Assembly (NCBI RefSeq): GCF_025567525.1
Contig: NZ_JAOQJY010000002.1
Coordinates: forward strand, 62,001 to 126,000
Reading direction: 5' to 3'
Length of the DNA stretch: 64,000 bases
DNA from: Gallintestinimicrobium propionicum
Lineage (GTDB): Bacteria; Bacillota; Clostridia; Lachnospirales; Lachnospiraceae
In this document: positions 33,431 to 43,207 of the stretch, one piece after another
Layout of the letters: each line of letters starts with the position of its first letter
How positions within the stretch are numbered: position 1 is the first letter of the stretch
Notes under the pieces: generated by a model
What the model saw: the letters and a program-made list of their open reading frames with translations, nothing else
Told to the model about the DNA's origin: nothing
Databases searched by the model: none
Translations under genes and position numbers: made by a program

Positions 33431-35318
33431 GCAGTTTTTGAAAAAACACGAAAATTGCATACTGTCGCTTGCGATGGCTCTGATCCTGGCGGGGATTTTA
33501 GCGGCGCGCTTTGACTTTTATTATGATTTGAATGACGATGTGCTGATAAAAGATATTTTGTCCGGCGTATATTCCGGTACGCCGGACGGACATACCATGC
33601 AGCTGTTGTATCCACTGGGAGCATTGCTTGCGCTGTTGTACCGGGGGCTTTCGATCCCGGTATTCGGCGCGTTTTTGCTTTTCTGCCAGTTTGGAAGTAT
33701 CTGGGCGGTCGGATACAGGAGCACCGTGCTGGTGGACGAGGAGCGGGCAGCACGTGATGGCGCGCCTTTTGCACCAGGGATGTGCAGTGCAGCGTCTGCC
33801 ACGCGTCTGGCAGAGCCTGCGGTATGCAGCGCATGGAATACTACTGCCAAGCGGCTGGGCGTAAAAGGGGTGCTTCTTCTTGCGGAAGCTCTGTTCTGGT
33901 TTGCAGCGATGGGCAGTCACCTTGTGTATCTGCAGTACACGGTCACGGCAGGGATGCTGGCGGGCGCGGCGATTTTTTGGGTTGTTACGGCGAAGGGCAA
34001 AGAACGCTTTTGGGCGCTTTTGCTTTATTGGCTTTCTTTCTGCCTGCGTCCGGAGATGGCGCTTTTGTGCCTGCCGCTTGCCGGAGCTGGCGGTCTTTGC
34101 ATCTGGGGCAGGGAAAAACAGATTTTTTCCAAAGAAAGCCTGCGGCATTATCTTGGACTGTTTGCAGCGCTGGTAATTGGGATGGGTGTTTTTTACGGGC
34201 TTGACGTGCTTGCCTATTCCGATCCGAACTGGAAAGACTTCCGACAGTTTTTCGATGAGCGCACGATATTATATGATTACCATCTGGATTTCATTGAGCA
34301 ATACGATGAAAACCGGGAAGCCTATGAAGAGACGGGTGTTTCCAGGACGCTGCAGGAGATGCTCAAAAACTATAACTTTGGGGCGGCGGATGAGATCGAT
34401 ACGCAGATGCTTTCTTCCCTGGCGGTGCAGGCGAAGAAAACAGACGCAAAAGAATCAGTGCTATCGCAGGTAAAAAAAGCAATTTGGCGGCTGGTACATG
34501 AAAACTGGTTGTCGAAAAGCGACCTGCCCTGGAACTTTGTCTGGCTGGCAGTTGTTTTTGCATGGTGTTCCTGCTGTTTACAGAAAGAAAAACGAAGATA
34601 TTTCTGGCAGCCGGTTTTTGTGGTTTGTGTCGGCGGAATGCTGTGGAGCTATCTGCTGATGCAGGGACGGATGGTGGATCGCGTGACCCATCCGCTGTAT
34701 CTGGCACAGATTTTGCTGGCGGCTGGGCTGTGGGGGACGGCAACGAGCACAGCCGCGCCCGGCATCAACACACGCAGCGCCGGACGTATTCACACTGTCA
34801 TGACCGCTGCAGTCTGCGGTGTTATCCTGTTGCTTTGTATTCTCCGGGTTCCGGGCATGTGGCAGGGTGTGGCGCGGGAGCAGACACGCAGGGAAACGGT
34901 AAACCAGACAAGCGAGGACGTGTTTGCGTATTGCGAAAAACATGCTTCGACGCTGTTTTTAGAGGATGTGTATTCGACGGTGGCGTATTCGGAGAAGATT
35001 ATGCTGGACCGCGATAAACCGTTCAATTATGATCTGTTGGGCGGCTGGCTGGTAAAAAGCCCACTGACGAAGCAGAAGCTGTCAGCGTTTGGATATGCTT
35101 CCATGGGAGAAGCGGCCAGAAGCAGTGAGAAGGTCTGTCTGCTGGCGGACGAGGGCACGGATATGTCCTGGCTGACAGAATATCTGGAGGAACGGGGAGA
35201 ACCCGGAATGCTGCTGCGGATCGACTCTGCTGGAGAAGGGGTTGAGGTTTATCAGTTCCTTTCAGAAGAGCGCATAAACGAAATGTTTCGGGGAGAAGAG
35301 ATTGATGCAGAAGATTGA
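33420..35318 (+). CDS. Polytopic membrane protein with acidic loop, GT-C-like
   Basis: 632 residues, about eleven to twelve membrane segments. Straight after the first helix stands FDFYYDLNDDVLIKDILSG, with a DD pair (39-40) and, 20 residues on, GHTMQLLYPLGALLALLY. Acidic pairs in the first outer loop are typical of GT-C enzymes, but the family is not recognised. A soluble outer segment at the C-terminus (about 500-632) reads REQTRRETVNQTSEDVFAY and later. The ATG at 33420 lies within the end of the aminotransferase gene behind AAGGAG, so the two are translationally coupled. Confidence 0.6.
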   Translation: MAGKQFLKKHENCILSLAMALILAGILAARFDFYYDLNDDVLIKDILSGVYSGTPDGHTMQLLYPLGALLALLYRGLSIPVFGAFLLFCQFGSIWAVGYRSTVLVDEERAARDGAPFAPGMCSAASATRLAEPAVCSAWNTTAKRLGVKGVLLLAEALFWFAAMGSHLVYLQYTVTAGMLAGAAIFWVVTAKGKERFWALLLYWLSFCLRPEMALLCLPLAGAGGLCIWGREKQIFSKESLRHYLGLFAALVIGMGVFYGLDVLAYSDPNWKDFRQFFDERTILYDYHLDFIEQYDENREAYEETGVSRTLQEMLKNYNFGAADEIDTQMLSSLAVQAKKTDAKESVLSQVKKAIWRLVHENWLSKSDLPWNFVWLAVVFAWCSCCLQKEKRRYFWQPVFVVCVGGMLWSYLLMQGRMVDRVTHPLYLAQILLAAGLWGTATSTAAPGINTRSAGRIHTVMTAAVCGVILLLCILRVPGMWQGVAREQTRRETVNQTSEDVFAYCEKHASTLFLEDVYSTVAYSEKIMLDRDKPFNYDLLGGWLVKSPLTKQKLSAFGYASMGEAARSSEKVCLLADEGTDMSWLTEYLEERGEPGMLLRIDSAGEGVEVYQFLSEERINEMFRGEEIDAED

Positions 35319-35832
35319 GGGAAAGCAGATTTATCTGCGGCCGATCACGATGGAGGATACGGACCGGATTGTTTCGTGGCGGAATCAGGATCGCGTCCGG
35401 CATAATTTTATCTATCAGAAGCTTTTTACAAAAGAAAGCCATGAAAATTGGATGCACACCCAGGTGGAAACCGGCCATGTCGTACAGTTTATTATCTGTG
35501 AAAAAAATAACGATCGACCGGTAGGCAGCGTATATTTCCGGGACATCGACCACGACAATAAAAAAGCGGAATATGGAATTTTTATCGGAGAAGCGGACGC
35601 TGCGGGCAGAGGAATCGGATCGGAAACAGCCCGCCTTGCAGCAGATTACGCGCGGGATGTGCTAAAGCTCCACAAGCTGATGCTGCGCGTGTTCGCGGAT
35701 AATGTCGGGGCAGTCAAAAGCTACCAAAATGCCGGATTTGTGCAGGAGGCATGCCTGAAGGATGAATTTTTGCAGAACGGCGTTTATCGGGATATGCTGC
35801 TGATGGCGATTTTGTTTGAGGAGAACAGATAA
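35305..35832 (+). CDS. GNAT N-acetyltransferase, PseH/WecD-like
   Basis: 175 residues. IYLRPITMEDTDRIVSWRN is the start seen in PseH-type and RimJ-type GNATs; the acetyl-CoA pocket is GEADAAGRGIGSETARL, and VFADNVGAVKSYQNAGF is motif B. PseH acetylates the 4-amino group in the pseudaminic acid route; WecD does so for TDP-Fuc4N. Both partners (pse genes, RffA-like enzyme) are in this window, so either is possible. The ATG at 35305 lies inside the end of the preceding gene (14-nt overlap). Confidence 0.78.
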   Translation: MQKIEGKQIYLRPITMEDTDRIVSWRNQDRVRHNFIYQKLFTKESHENWMHTQVETGHVVQFIICEKNNDRPVGSVYFRDIDHDNKKAEYGIFIGEADAAGRGIGSETARLAADYARDVLKLHKLMLRVFADNVGAVKSYQNAGFVQEACLKDEFLQNGVYRDMLLMAILFEENR

Positions 35833-35962
35833 ACAGCCGCATCTGCGGCAATACAGGAGGAAGATTGAAAAATAAAATTTTTCAATTACGAGATTTGTGT
35901 CTGCGTGTGCTTGACACAAACTCGGCATGCGCAAAAAGCGTGCGCAGGAATGAGAGGAAAGT
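35833..35962 (+). other. Intra-operon gap with hairpins
   Basis: 130 nt, the largest clean gap in the first half of the operon. It holds a GAG-TTTGTGTC / GACACAAA-CTC hairpin (about 35889-35923) followed by a GCGCA-type inverted repeat. No T-run. Possible attenuation or processing site. Confidence 0.4.
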
Positions 35963-36916
35963 ATGAAGAAACAGTTAGTCAGCTTTGTAATCCCGTGCTA
36001 CCGGTCAGCGGAAACGATCGGCAGTGTGGTGGACGAAATCGAAGCAGCGATGGGGGAGCTGGAGCGGTATGAGTATGAGATCATTCTGGTCAACGATTGC
36101 TCGCCGGACGATACCTTTGGAAAAATCCGCGAGCTGTGCGGCAAGGATAAACGGATCAAGGGGATAAATCTGGCGCGAAATTTTGGACAGCATGCGGCAC
36201 TGATGGCGGGATTTCATCAGGTAAAGGGCGACATCCTGGTTTGTCTGGATGATGACGGTCAGACGCCTGCAAACGAAGTCGGCAAGCTTCTGGCTGCGCT
36301 GGAAAACGGCGCAGACGTTGCATATGCAAAATATGAGCACAAGCATCACAGCGCATTTCGGAATTTCGGAAGCAGGGTCAACGACTGGATGCTCTGCTTT
36401 ATGCTGAATAAGCCAAAGGATCTGTTTATTTCCAGCTATTTTGCCGCAAGACGCTTTGTACTGGAAGAGATGCTGAAATATGAAAATGCGTTCCCTTATG
36501 TCATTGGACTGGTGCTTCGTGCAACCAGAAATATTGTCAACGTGACGGTAGAACATCGGGATCGAAGGGTCGGCGAATCCGGCTACACCTTTGGAAAGCT
36601 GTTGGCGCTGTGGTTTAACGGATTTACAGCGTTTTCAGAAAAGCCCCTCCGGATCGCAACGATGGCGGGTGTGGGCTGTGCCGGACTGGGATTTTTGTAC
36701 GGAATTTATACGATTATTAAAAAACTGGTGCTTCCGGGTGTTCCGATTGGATTTTCAGCGCTGATGGCGTCGATCATGTTTATCGGCGGAATGCTGATGC
36801 TGATGCTGGGGCTGATCGGGGAATATGTCGGAAGAATGTACATCTGTCTCAATCATGCACCGCAGTTTGTGGTAAGGGAGATCGTTGGTGGAGAAGAAGA
36901 GGAAGCGGGAAATTAA
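35963..36916 (+). CDS. Membrane-bound family 2 glycosyltransferase (GtrB/ArnC-like)
   Basis: 317 residues. The N-terminal GT-A domain has VSFVIPCYRSAETIGSVVDE, ILVNDCSPDDTF, NLARNFGQHAALMAGF and CLDDDGQTP; two C-terminal membrane helices (about 232-256 and 264-287) follow. This is the polyprenyl-phosphate hexose/aminosugar synthase type (DPM1, GtrB, ArnC). It would load undecaprenyl phosphate with a sugar that outer-face GT-C enzymes then use. Four unassigned GT-C-like membrane proteins in this cluster are natural partners. Confidence 0.9.
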   Translation: MKKQLVSFVIPCYRSAETIGSVVDEIEAAMGELERYEYEIILVNDCSPDDTFGKIRELCGKDKRIKGINLARNFGQHAALMAGFHQVKGDILVCLDDDGQTPANEVGKLLAALENGADVAYAKYEHKHHSAFRNFGSRVNDWMLCFMLNKPKDLFISSYFAARRFVLEEMLKYENAFPYVIGLVLRATRNIVNVTVEHRDRRVGESGYTFGKLLALWFNGFTAFSEKPLRIATMAGVGCAGLGFLYGIYTIIKKLVLPGVPIGFSALMASIMFIGGMLMLMLGLIGEYVGRMYICLNHAPQFVVREIVGGEEEEAGN

Positions 36917-38759
36917 ATATCGCACGCTTATTTGCAGCGCAGCAGGGGCTTTTTTTTGCGGATTCAGTGCAAACTGGGGCAGTCAGCTGGATCGAAACGG
37001 AAACGTAGCAGTAACGGATTTGTACAGCTGGCTGATCCCATTTCTGACGGCCTGTGTGCTGACACCGGTGTTTTATCTGGTGGTAGAAAAGCTGACCGGC
37101 ATAGAGGCGTCAGGCGATAGGTTGGTATCGCACAGCAACAAAAAAGCGCCGGATGCCGGGCAGCAACTGCAGCGGGGCTGGAAGAAGCTGTTCCAAAGTC
37201 CGATCCTCCGCTATGCCATCATCCTGTTCCTGTGCTGGCTGCCGGTATTCCTTGCGGTCTATCCAGGCTTTTTTGCCTATGATGCGACGGACGAGCTGCA
37301 GGAGGTGCTGACCGGACAGTATGTGACAAGACATCCCCTTTTACATGTACTGATGCTTGGAAAAACGGTAAGCGGCATTCAGAAGCTGACTGGCAGCTAT
37401 AATAGCGGGATCGGCGTTTATGTGCTTGCACAAATGGCGATAATGGCGATGCTGCTTGGCTGGACCATACAGCAGCTTCGAACCAGGGCAGGACGAGTCT
37501 GCGGGCTGTTGTTCTACGGACTGTTCCCGGTTGTCCCGATGTATGTGCTGTGCACGAGCAAGGACACACCGTATACGGCAGGAATGCTGGCAGTGCTGGT
37601 ACTGCTGTGCAGGATGCAGCGTGGCGGATGCAGCAGGAGGGGAGAAGCTGAAGTTGCTGCTGCGTACGCGGATGTGGTATCATCGACAGCCAGCGCCGCT
37701 CGGTCAAAAGCTGTAGCAGACGCCGAAATGCCCAAAGCCGGTCATTTTCCCTTAAACACCGCATCCCTTCCGGCACTCGCATTCGCCCTGCTGGTCATGG
37801 CAGTTTTCCGCAGCAATGGAGTGATCGTCCTTGTATTGTTTCTACCGATCCTGTTTTTTCTGGTACAGAAAAGCAGCCGGAAAAAGGCAGTGCTTTTGGC
37901 AGGCGTTGTTTTGGGGGCGTATGTTCTTTTACAGAGTGGCTTAAACATTGTCCTGAAGCCGGAGAGCACGAATGCGATGGAAAGCCTGACCGTGCCGATT
38001 CAGCAGCTTGCGCGGACGTGGAACTATAGCCCGGAGCTGTTTTTGGAGGAAGATCAGGAAACGCTGTTTGAAATTTTACCGGAGGAATCCCTGCAGCTGT
38101 ATCAGCCGAAGCTTTCCGATCTGGTAAAGGCGGGATTTGTGACAGAAAGCTTTCAGAACGATCCGGGCAAATATTTAAAGCTTTGGCTGAAAATCGGGAT
38201 AAAAGCACCGGCAACGTACTTAAACGCCTGGCTTTTGACCTCCTATGGCTTCTGGTATCCGGACGCGGATATTGATGTATACAATGGCACAAGATGCTAC
38301 GAAAGCAGCTCTTATTTTTCCTGTGAAACGGAGGAACCCGGACGGCGGGATTCCAAACTGCCGTGGCTGGAGCATTGGTATGAAATCCTTTCCTGGACGG
38401 ACACGGTGCACAAAATACCGGTCGTTTCCCTTCCCTTTTCACCGGGAGCGCTGTGCTGGTGCTATGTGCTCGGCGCCCTGTTTTTGATCGCGTCCGGAAA
38501 CTGGAGGAAGGCGGCGGTATTTTCGCCGGTCTTCCTGAATCTGCTGACGGTGTTGTTAGGACCGACCTATCTGGTACGTTACGTCCTGATTTTCTGGTTC
38601 GCCCTGCCCCTTTACTTGTCAATCTGTGTCGGAGTGTGTTATACTTCTAAAGATAATGGAAAAAGTGGGAAATTCTGCGTAAAAGCAGAAAAACAGGCTG
38701 CCGGAAATCTGCCGGATGGTTCCCTTTTCGGAAAGGCTTTTCATGAATCGAAAGATTAA
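36888..38759 (+). CDS. Polytopic membrane protein, DUF6020-like
   Basis: About 623 residues, eleven or more hydrophobic segments. The loop YPGFFAYDATDELQEVLTG (Asp132, Asp135) followed by TRHPLLHVLMLG stands right after a helix and recalls DUF6020-type and other GT-C-like proteins. A long low-complexity cytoplasmic or outer stretch (AEVAAAYADVVSSTASAARS) lies near residue 265. The start is GTG 36888 or TTG 36885, both after AAGGGAG, inside the end of the GT2 gene (29-nt overlap). A pairing with the polyprenyl-phosphate sugar synthase just upstream is inferred. Confidence 0.6.
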   Translation: MEKKRKREIKYRTLICSAAGAFFCGFSANWGSQLDRNGNVAVTDLYSWLIPFLTACVLTPVFYLVVEKLTGIEASGDRLVSHSNKKAPDAGQQLQRGWKKLFQSPILRYAIILFLCWLPVFLAVYPGFFAYDATDELQEVLTGQYVTRHPLLHVLMLGKTVSGIQKLTGSYNSGIGVYVLAQMAIMAMLLGWTIQQLRTRAGRVCGLLFYGLFPVVPMYVLCTSKDTPYTAGMLAVLVLLCRMQRGGCSRRGEAEVAAAYADVVSSTASAARSKAVADAEMPKAGHFPLNTASLPALAFALLVMAVFRSNGVIVLVLFLPILFFLVQKSSRKKAVLLAGVVLGAYVLLQSGLNIVLKPESTNAMESLTVPIQQLARTWNYSPELFLEEDQETLFEILPEESLQLYQPKLSDLVKAGFVTESFQNDPGKYLKLWLKIGIKAPATYLNAWLLTSYGFWYPDADIDVYNGTRCYESSSYFSCETEEPGRRDSKLPWLEHWYEILSWTDTVHKIPVVSLPFSPGALCWCYVLGALFLIASGNWRKAAVFSPVFLNLLTVLLGPTYLVRYVLIFWFALPLYLSICVGVCYTSKDNGKSGKFCVKAEKQAAGNLPDGSLFGKAFHESKD

Positions 38760-41298
38760 AGCATATCAGGCAATTATTTATATCGTTCTGTTTTATCTGG
38801 CGGCGGTTCTTTTTTTGCTGGGACCGGGAAAACTGTTGGAAAAAGACAGGCTTCTGGCGGGAGCAGAAAATCCGGTCGGAACTGTGGAAGTGCGGGAGGA
38901 TCAGCAGGTTCAGCAGGTGCTGATTGCAGAAGGCGATTATCTGCGTTATCTGGAGCTGTATGTGACGTCTCCGGAATCTGCCGGGGAGTATTATCATCTG
39001 CTCCTTTACGATGAAAATAACGAAAGGCTGATCAACCGGGATTTTGAACTCAAAGCGGACGAAGTGCCCGGTTTTGTGCGGATTCCTCTGGGAATCGATA
39101 CGACGAGGGGGACGGCTTATGTCTGGCAGCTGCAGGGTAAGTCGGAGCCGCTCGAGCTTTCTTATGAAAATACAGGGGAAACGGGCCTGACCTGTTTTGG
39201 CAGCTATTATGTCCTCGCAGACAGCACTTCGACCCAGATGGACACACAGAATATTGTCATGCGTCTGGTCTACACCGACAAGCCGTCCGCGGCAGTGATG
39301 ACGATTTTAAAGACAATACTGTGCGTTGCAGCGGCAGCTTTTATCCTTGCTGCGGTATATCTGAGTCCGAAACAGCCAAAACTCAACAATAAAGTCACAT
39401 GGCGCTTTGTCCACTGGGTGACAGCCGGACCTTTGATTACTGTGGGCACGGCGGTTTTGCTCTGGGAGGTCTATGGGCGCAGGGCATTTGGAGGCAAACC
39501 GGACGACCTGATCGTGTACGGACTTGGAATCGGTCTGTTTTTTGCATTTTCTGCCTGGGTGCTTTTTTCGCGGCGTGGCAGCAAATACCATCCACCGTTT
39601 GAAGAAATGCTGACAGAGCAGGGGATGGACTGGCTGCAGGCGGCGGCGTTTGCCGGTGTTTTGCTGGGCGGCATTCATTATATGAACGCGCTGTACCAAA
39701 ATCAACAGAACCTCGCGTATCGGGAAGTGCTTTCGTGGGCGGCGTTTCTGATTCTGACGATGGTATCTCCTGCAGTTCTGTTTTCTAAAAAGGGCGGACG
39801 GCGGGCACTGATCGGCCTGATCGCCGGTGGAATCTGGTATGTAGTGCAGTCGCTGACGCAGAAGGAAGCCATGCAGACCAACGAGCTGCTTGGCAAACAG
39901 ATTTTTCTGGAAGCGCTGATCGTCTTTTTCTTCGTTCTGATTCTGGCAGAGCTGGCAGCACGAATCCGCGCCAAAAAGCTGGTCGAGGGCAGTGTCAACC
40001 GCATTTATACGGCAGTGCTGTTTGGATTTATGGCGCTTTTGGTGATTTTCAGAAATACGCGCCTCTGGCCGATTTATCTGGCGGTCGTATTTGCACTTTA
40101 CTATGTTTTTTATCTGGGCTGGAACAAAAAGAAACACCTGTTGAATAACTTCTGCAATGGCGTGATGTTAAACTTTGCACTGGCAGTCGTGTTCGCATTT
40201 GCGAGAAGACCGTTCCGTGCGTGGGTGTATTCGAGATATAATTTTGTTTTTCACACTGTAACGATTACAGCAACTTATCTGACGTTGGTGCTCTGCGTGC
40301 TGACGGTGCGGCTGTTCGTCAAACTGTCGGAGGGCATGCCCCAAAACAGCACGAAAAATGCCAAAGGGATGAAGCATAAGCCGCTCCGCAAAAAGGATGC
40401 GAAAAACAGCTGCCCCGCGGATTTGTGGGGAACGTTTTTGCTGTACGGAATCGCAGTTTCGCTGCTGTTTTTAACGCTGTCGAGAACCGGCTATCTGGCG
40501 GTGCTGGTAATGACCGCAGTGCTGCTGATTTTTGTGCCGGTGTTTGTATACAGACAGAAAATCCGGGAAATTTTCCGGGCGCTTGTCTATATGATTGTAG
40601 CGTTTGTGATCTGTCTGCCGATGACCTATTCCGGCATCCGGCTGCTTCCGGCACTCTATAACGATCCGTATCTGTATGAGATTGAGGATTCCGCATCCGC
40701 GATTCACAAGGACGATCCGAAGGATTCTGACGCCTATATGTCGGTTTCCTATTTCAAATATGTCATAGAAAATAAGCTCCTTTCGGATGCTTCCGAGCTG
40801 ACGGAACAGACAGAACTTTTCTGCAATGCAGTGACCGGTAAGCCTTCTGTAAAAAATGACGTGCTGGTAGCGTCTGCGCAGGATGAGGCAGGCATGTCGG
40901 ACGCAGAGGATTTTTCCAACGGACGTCTGGAAATTTTCCGGTCGTATATGGACAACTGGAATGCGACGGGACATACGGAAATGGGCGTTTTGCTGCCGGA
41001 CGGCTCCATTAGCGTCCATGCCCATAACACCTATCTGCAGGTCATCCATGATCACGGACTGATCGTCGGCATTTACTTCCTGTGCTTCGGAGCCGGAAGC
41101 ATCTGCCTGATGTTTGCATATGCGATTAAAAAGATTCGGGAGGACGCATATGCTGTACTGCCGCTGGCTGTCATGCTCGGCTTTTGCGTCGCGGGGCTGG
41201 TGGAATGGCTGTTCCATCCCTGCAATCCGCTCGGATTTTCCGCGATGGCGCTGCTTGCACCCCTGATGAGCTTTTCCCCCCGCAGACATGCCGCCTGA
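38743..41298 (+). CDS. O-antigen ligase/polymerase-like membrane protein (Wzy/WaaL type) with large outer domain
   Basis: 851 residues, long for the family. After the first helix comes an outer beta-rich domain (about 40-185). Then follow some eleven helices and a large loop near the C-terminus holding VHAHNTYLQVIHDHG, the Wzy_C/WaaL signature with conserved His and Asn. It should polymerise repeat units or ligate the glycan at the outer face. The ATG at 38743 follows AAAGG and overlaps the previous gene by 17 nt. The N-terminal outer domain is unusual and may bind glycan. Confidence 0.82.
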   Translation: MNRKIKAYQAIIYIVLFYLAAVLFLLGPGKLLEKDRLLAGAENPVGTVEVREDQQVQQVLIAEGDYLRYLELYVTSPESAGEYYHLLLYDENNERLINRDFELKADEVPGFVRIPLGIDTTRGTAYVWQLQGKSEPLELSYENTGETGLTCFGSYYVLADSTSTQMDTQNIVMRLVYTDKPSAAVMTILKTILCVAAAAFILAAVYLSPKQPKLNNKVTWRFVHWVTAGPLITVGTAVLLWEVYGRRAFGGKPDDLIVYGLGIGLFFAFSAWVLFSRRGSKYHPPFEEMLTEQGMDWLQAAAFAGVLLGGIHYMNALYQNQQNLAYREVLSWAAFLILTMVSPAVLFSKKGGRRALIGLIAGGIWYVVQSLTQKEAMQTNELLGKQIFLEALIVFFFVLILAELAARIRAKKLVEGSVNRIYTAVLFGFMALLVIFRNTRLWPIYLAVVFALYYVFYLGWNKKKHLLNNFCNGVMLNFALAVVFAFARRPFRAWVYSRYNFVFHTVTITATYLTLVLCVLTVRLFVKLSEGMPQNSTKNAKGMKHKPLRKKDAKNSCPADLWGTFLLYGIAVSLLFLTLSRTGYLAVLVMTAVLLIFVPVFVYRQKIREIFRALVYMIVAFVICLPMTYSGIRLLPALYNDPYLYEIEDSASAIHKDDPKDSDAYMSVSYFKYVIENKLLSDASELTEQTELFCNAVTGKPSVKNDVLVASAQDEAGMSDAEDFSNGRLEIFRSYMDNWNATGHTEMGVLLPDGSISVHAHNTYLQVIHDHGLIVGIYFLCFGAGSICLMFAYAIKKIREDAYAVLPLAVMLGFCVAGLVEWLFHPCNPLGFSAMALLAPLMSFSPRRHAA

Positions 41299-41329
41299 CG
41301 GGATATCACGATAAATGAGGAAGAAAGAA

Positions 41330-43207
41330 ATGCAAGGCAAAAAGAAAAAACCCTTTAATTATCAGCTGTTTTATCGCAGGACAGCGTTAATTGTATACGA
41401 TATTATCAGTGTAATCGCCGCCAGCTATCTGGCGATCCTGATCCGGTATGATTTTGACGTGAGTACAGTACCGGCAGCGTTTTTGCTGCCGATCCGCCAC
41501 TTTTTGCCCATTGGGATTGTTATCGCACTGTTCGTATTTTATCTGTTCCGTCTCTATCACAGCCTGTGGGCATTTGCAGGCGAGACAGAGCTTCAAAACC
41601 TTGTGATGGCATGTCTTGTGACGAGTGCGGTCAACGGCGCAGGGATCAACCTGTTCCGAATGGAGGGAAAAGCAGTTCCGGACAGCTATTATTTTCTGTA
41701 TTTCTTCTTCCTGCTGACCTTTTTGTTTGCCAGCCGTTTTTCCTACCGTTTTTTCCGCAGCCGCAAGCACAAGCTGCAGAACCGCAAAAACAGCATTTCT
41801 GTCATGATCATCGGTGCCGGCGAGGCGGGCAATACGATCATCAAAGAAATCGTTTCCAGCAACTTCTCTACAATGGTGATCCGTTGTATTATCGATGACG
41901 ATAAAAATAAATGGGGACGCTTCATTCAGGGCATCAAGGTGGTCGGAGGCCGCGACAAGATCATAGAGTCCGCAGATTTATACGATATTGATGAAATTTT
42001 CCTGGCGATCCCCTCTGCGTCTCCGGCACAGATTAAGGATATCCTGGAAATCTGTAAAGAGACAAACTGCAAGCTGCGCAGCCTTCCCGGACTGTATCAG
42101 CTTGTAAACGGCGAAGTCAACGTCAGCAAGCTGCGGGACGTCGAGGTCGAAGACCTGCTGGGCAGGGAACCGATCCGCGTGGATATCGATTCCATTCTGG
42201 GATATGTGCAGAATAAGGTTGTGCTCGTTACAGGCGGCGGCGGTTCCATCGGAAGCGAGCTGTGCCGTCAGATTGCCGGTCACAAGCCTGCGCAGCTGAT
42301 CGTGTTTGATATTTATGAAAACAATGCCTACGACCTGCAGCAGGAATTGAAGGAAAAGTATCCGGAGCTGAATCTGGTGGTTCTGATCGGCAGCGTGCGC
42401 AACACGAGCCGGATCAACTATGTGTTTGAAACGTATCATCCCGATATTGTGTACCATGCAGCAGCGCATAAGCATGTGCCGCTGATGGAGGACAGCCCCA
42501 ACGAGGCGGTCAAAAACAATGTATTCGGCACCTGGAAAACCGCTATGGCGGCGGCACAGAACCACACGAAAAAATTCGTCATGATTTCGACAGACAAGGC
42601 GGTGAACCCGACGAATATCATGGGTGCGAGCAAGCGAATCTGTGAGATGATCGTGCAGACGTTCAACCGCCATTATGAGACGGAGTTTGTAGCAGTTCGT
42701 TTCGGCAATGTGCTCGGCTCCAACGGAAGTGTTATTCCGCTGTTTAAAAAACAGATTGCGGCAGGAGGTCCGGTAACAGTTACGCATCCCGACATCATCC
42801 GGTATTTCATGACCATTCCGGAGGCAGTGTCTCTGGTGCTGCAGGCGGGCGCCTATGCAAAGGGCGGAGAAATTTTCGTTCTGGATATGGGCGAGCCGGT
42901 CAAAATCCTGGATCTTGCAAAGAACCTGATCCGTCTGTCCGGTTATCGTGTCGGTGAAGATATCAAAATCGTCTTTACCGGTCTGCGCCCGGGAGAGAAG
43001 CTTTATGAAGAGCTTCTGATGAAGGAAGAAGGACTGCAGGATACGGACAATAAGCTGATTCATATCGGCAGACCGATCGAGCTGGACGAGCGGCTGTTCT
43101 TTCAGCAGTTAAAGCAGCTGGAAGAGGCATCTAAAGAAGAAAATAAAGATATCCGGCCGCTGATTCATGAGGTTGTGCCGACGTATCATTATCAGGAGAA
43201 GCGATGA
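41330..43207 (+). CDS. epsC: Nucleoside-diphosphate-sugar 4,6-dehydratase, EpsC/PglF type
   Basis: 625 residues. Four N-terminal membrane helices, a first Rossmann domain (IIGAGEAGNTIIKE) and a second, catalytic one (VTGGGGSIGSELCRQIAG) with STDKAVNPTNIMGASKR. This is the long membrane-bound form of UDP-GlcNAc 4,6-dehydratase (PglF, EpsC, CapD/WbpM). It makes the 4-keto-6-deoxy intermediate for the EpsN-like aminotransferase two genes on. The ATG at 41330 follows GAGGAAG; ATG 41315 is an alternative. ATGA overlap with the VOC gene. Confidence 0.9.
   Translation: MQGKKKKPFNYQLFYRRTALIVYDIISVIAASYLAILIRYDFDVSTVPAAFLLPIRHFLPIGIVIALFVFYLFRLYHSLWAFAGETELQNLVMACLVTSAVNGAGINLFRMEGKAVPDSYYFLYFFFLLTFLFASRFSYRFFRSRKHKLQNRKNSISVMIIGAGEAGNTIIKEIVSSNFSTMVIRCIIDDDKNKWGRFIQGIKVVGGRDKIIESADLYDIDEIFLAIPSASPAQIKDILEICKETNCKLRSLPGLYQLVNGEVNVSKLRDVEVEDLLGREPIRVDIDSILGYVQNKVVLVTGGGGSIGSELCRQIAGHKPAQLIVFDIYENNAYDLQQELKEKYPELNLVVLIGSVRNTSRINYVFETYHPDIVYHAAAHKHVPLMEDSPNEAVKNNVFGTWKTAMAAAQNHTKKFVMISTDKAVNPTNIMGASKRICEMIVQTFNRHYETEFVAVRFGNVLGSNGSVIPLFKKQIAAGGPVTVTHPDIIRYFMTIPEAVSLVLQAGAYAKGGEIFVLDMGEPVKILDLAKNLIRLSGYRVGEDIKIVFTGLRPGEKLYEELLMKEEGLQDTDNKLIHIGRPIELDERLFFQQLKQLEEASKEENKDIRPLIHEVVPTYHYQEKR

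Noticed and set aside
41330..43207. PseB assignment for the dehydratase
   Set aside because: PseB is a soluble enzyme of about 330 residues; this protein has four N-terminal helices and two Rossmann domains, as in PglF/EpsC.
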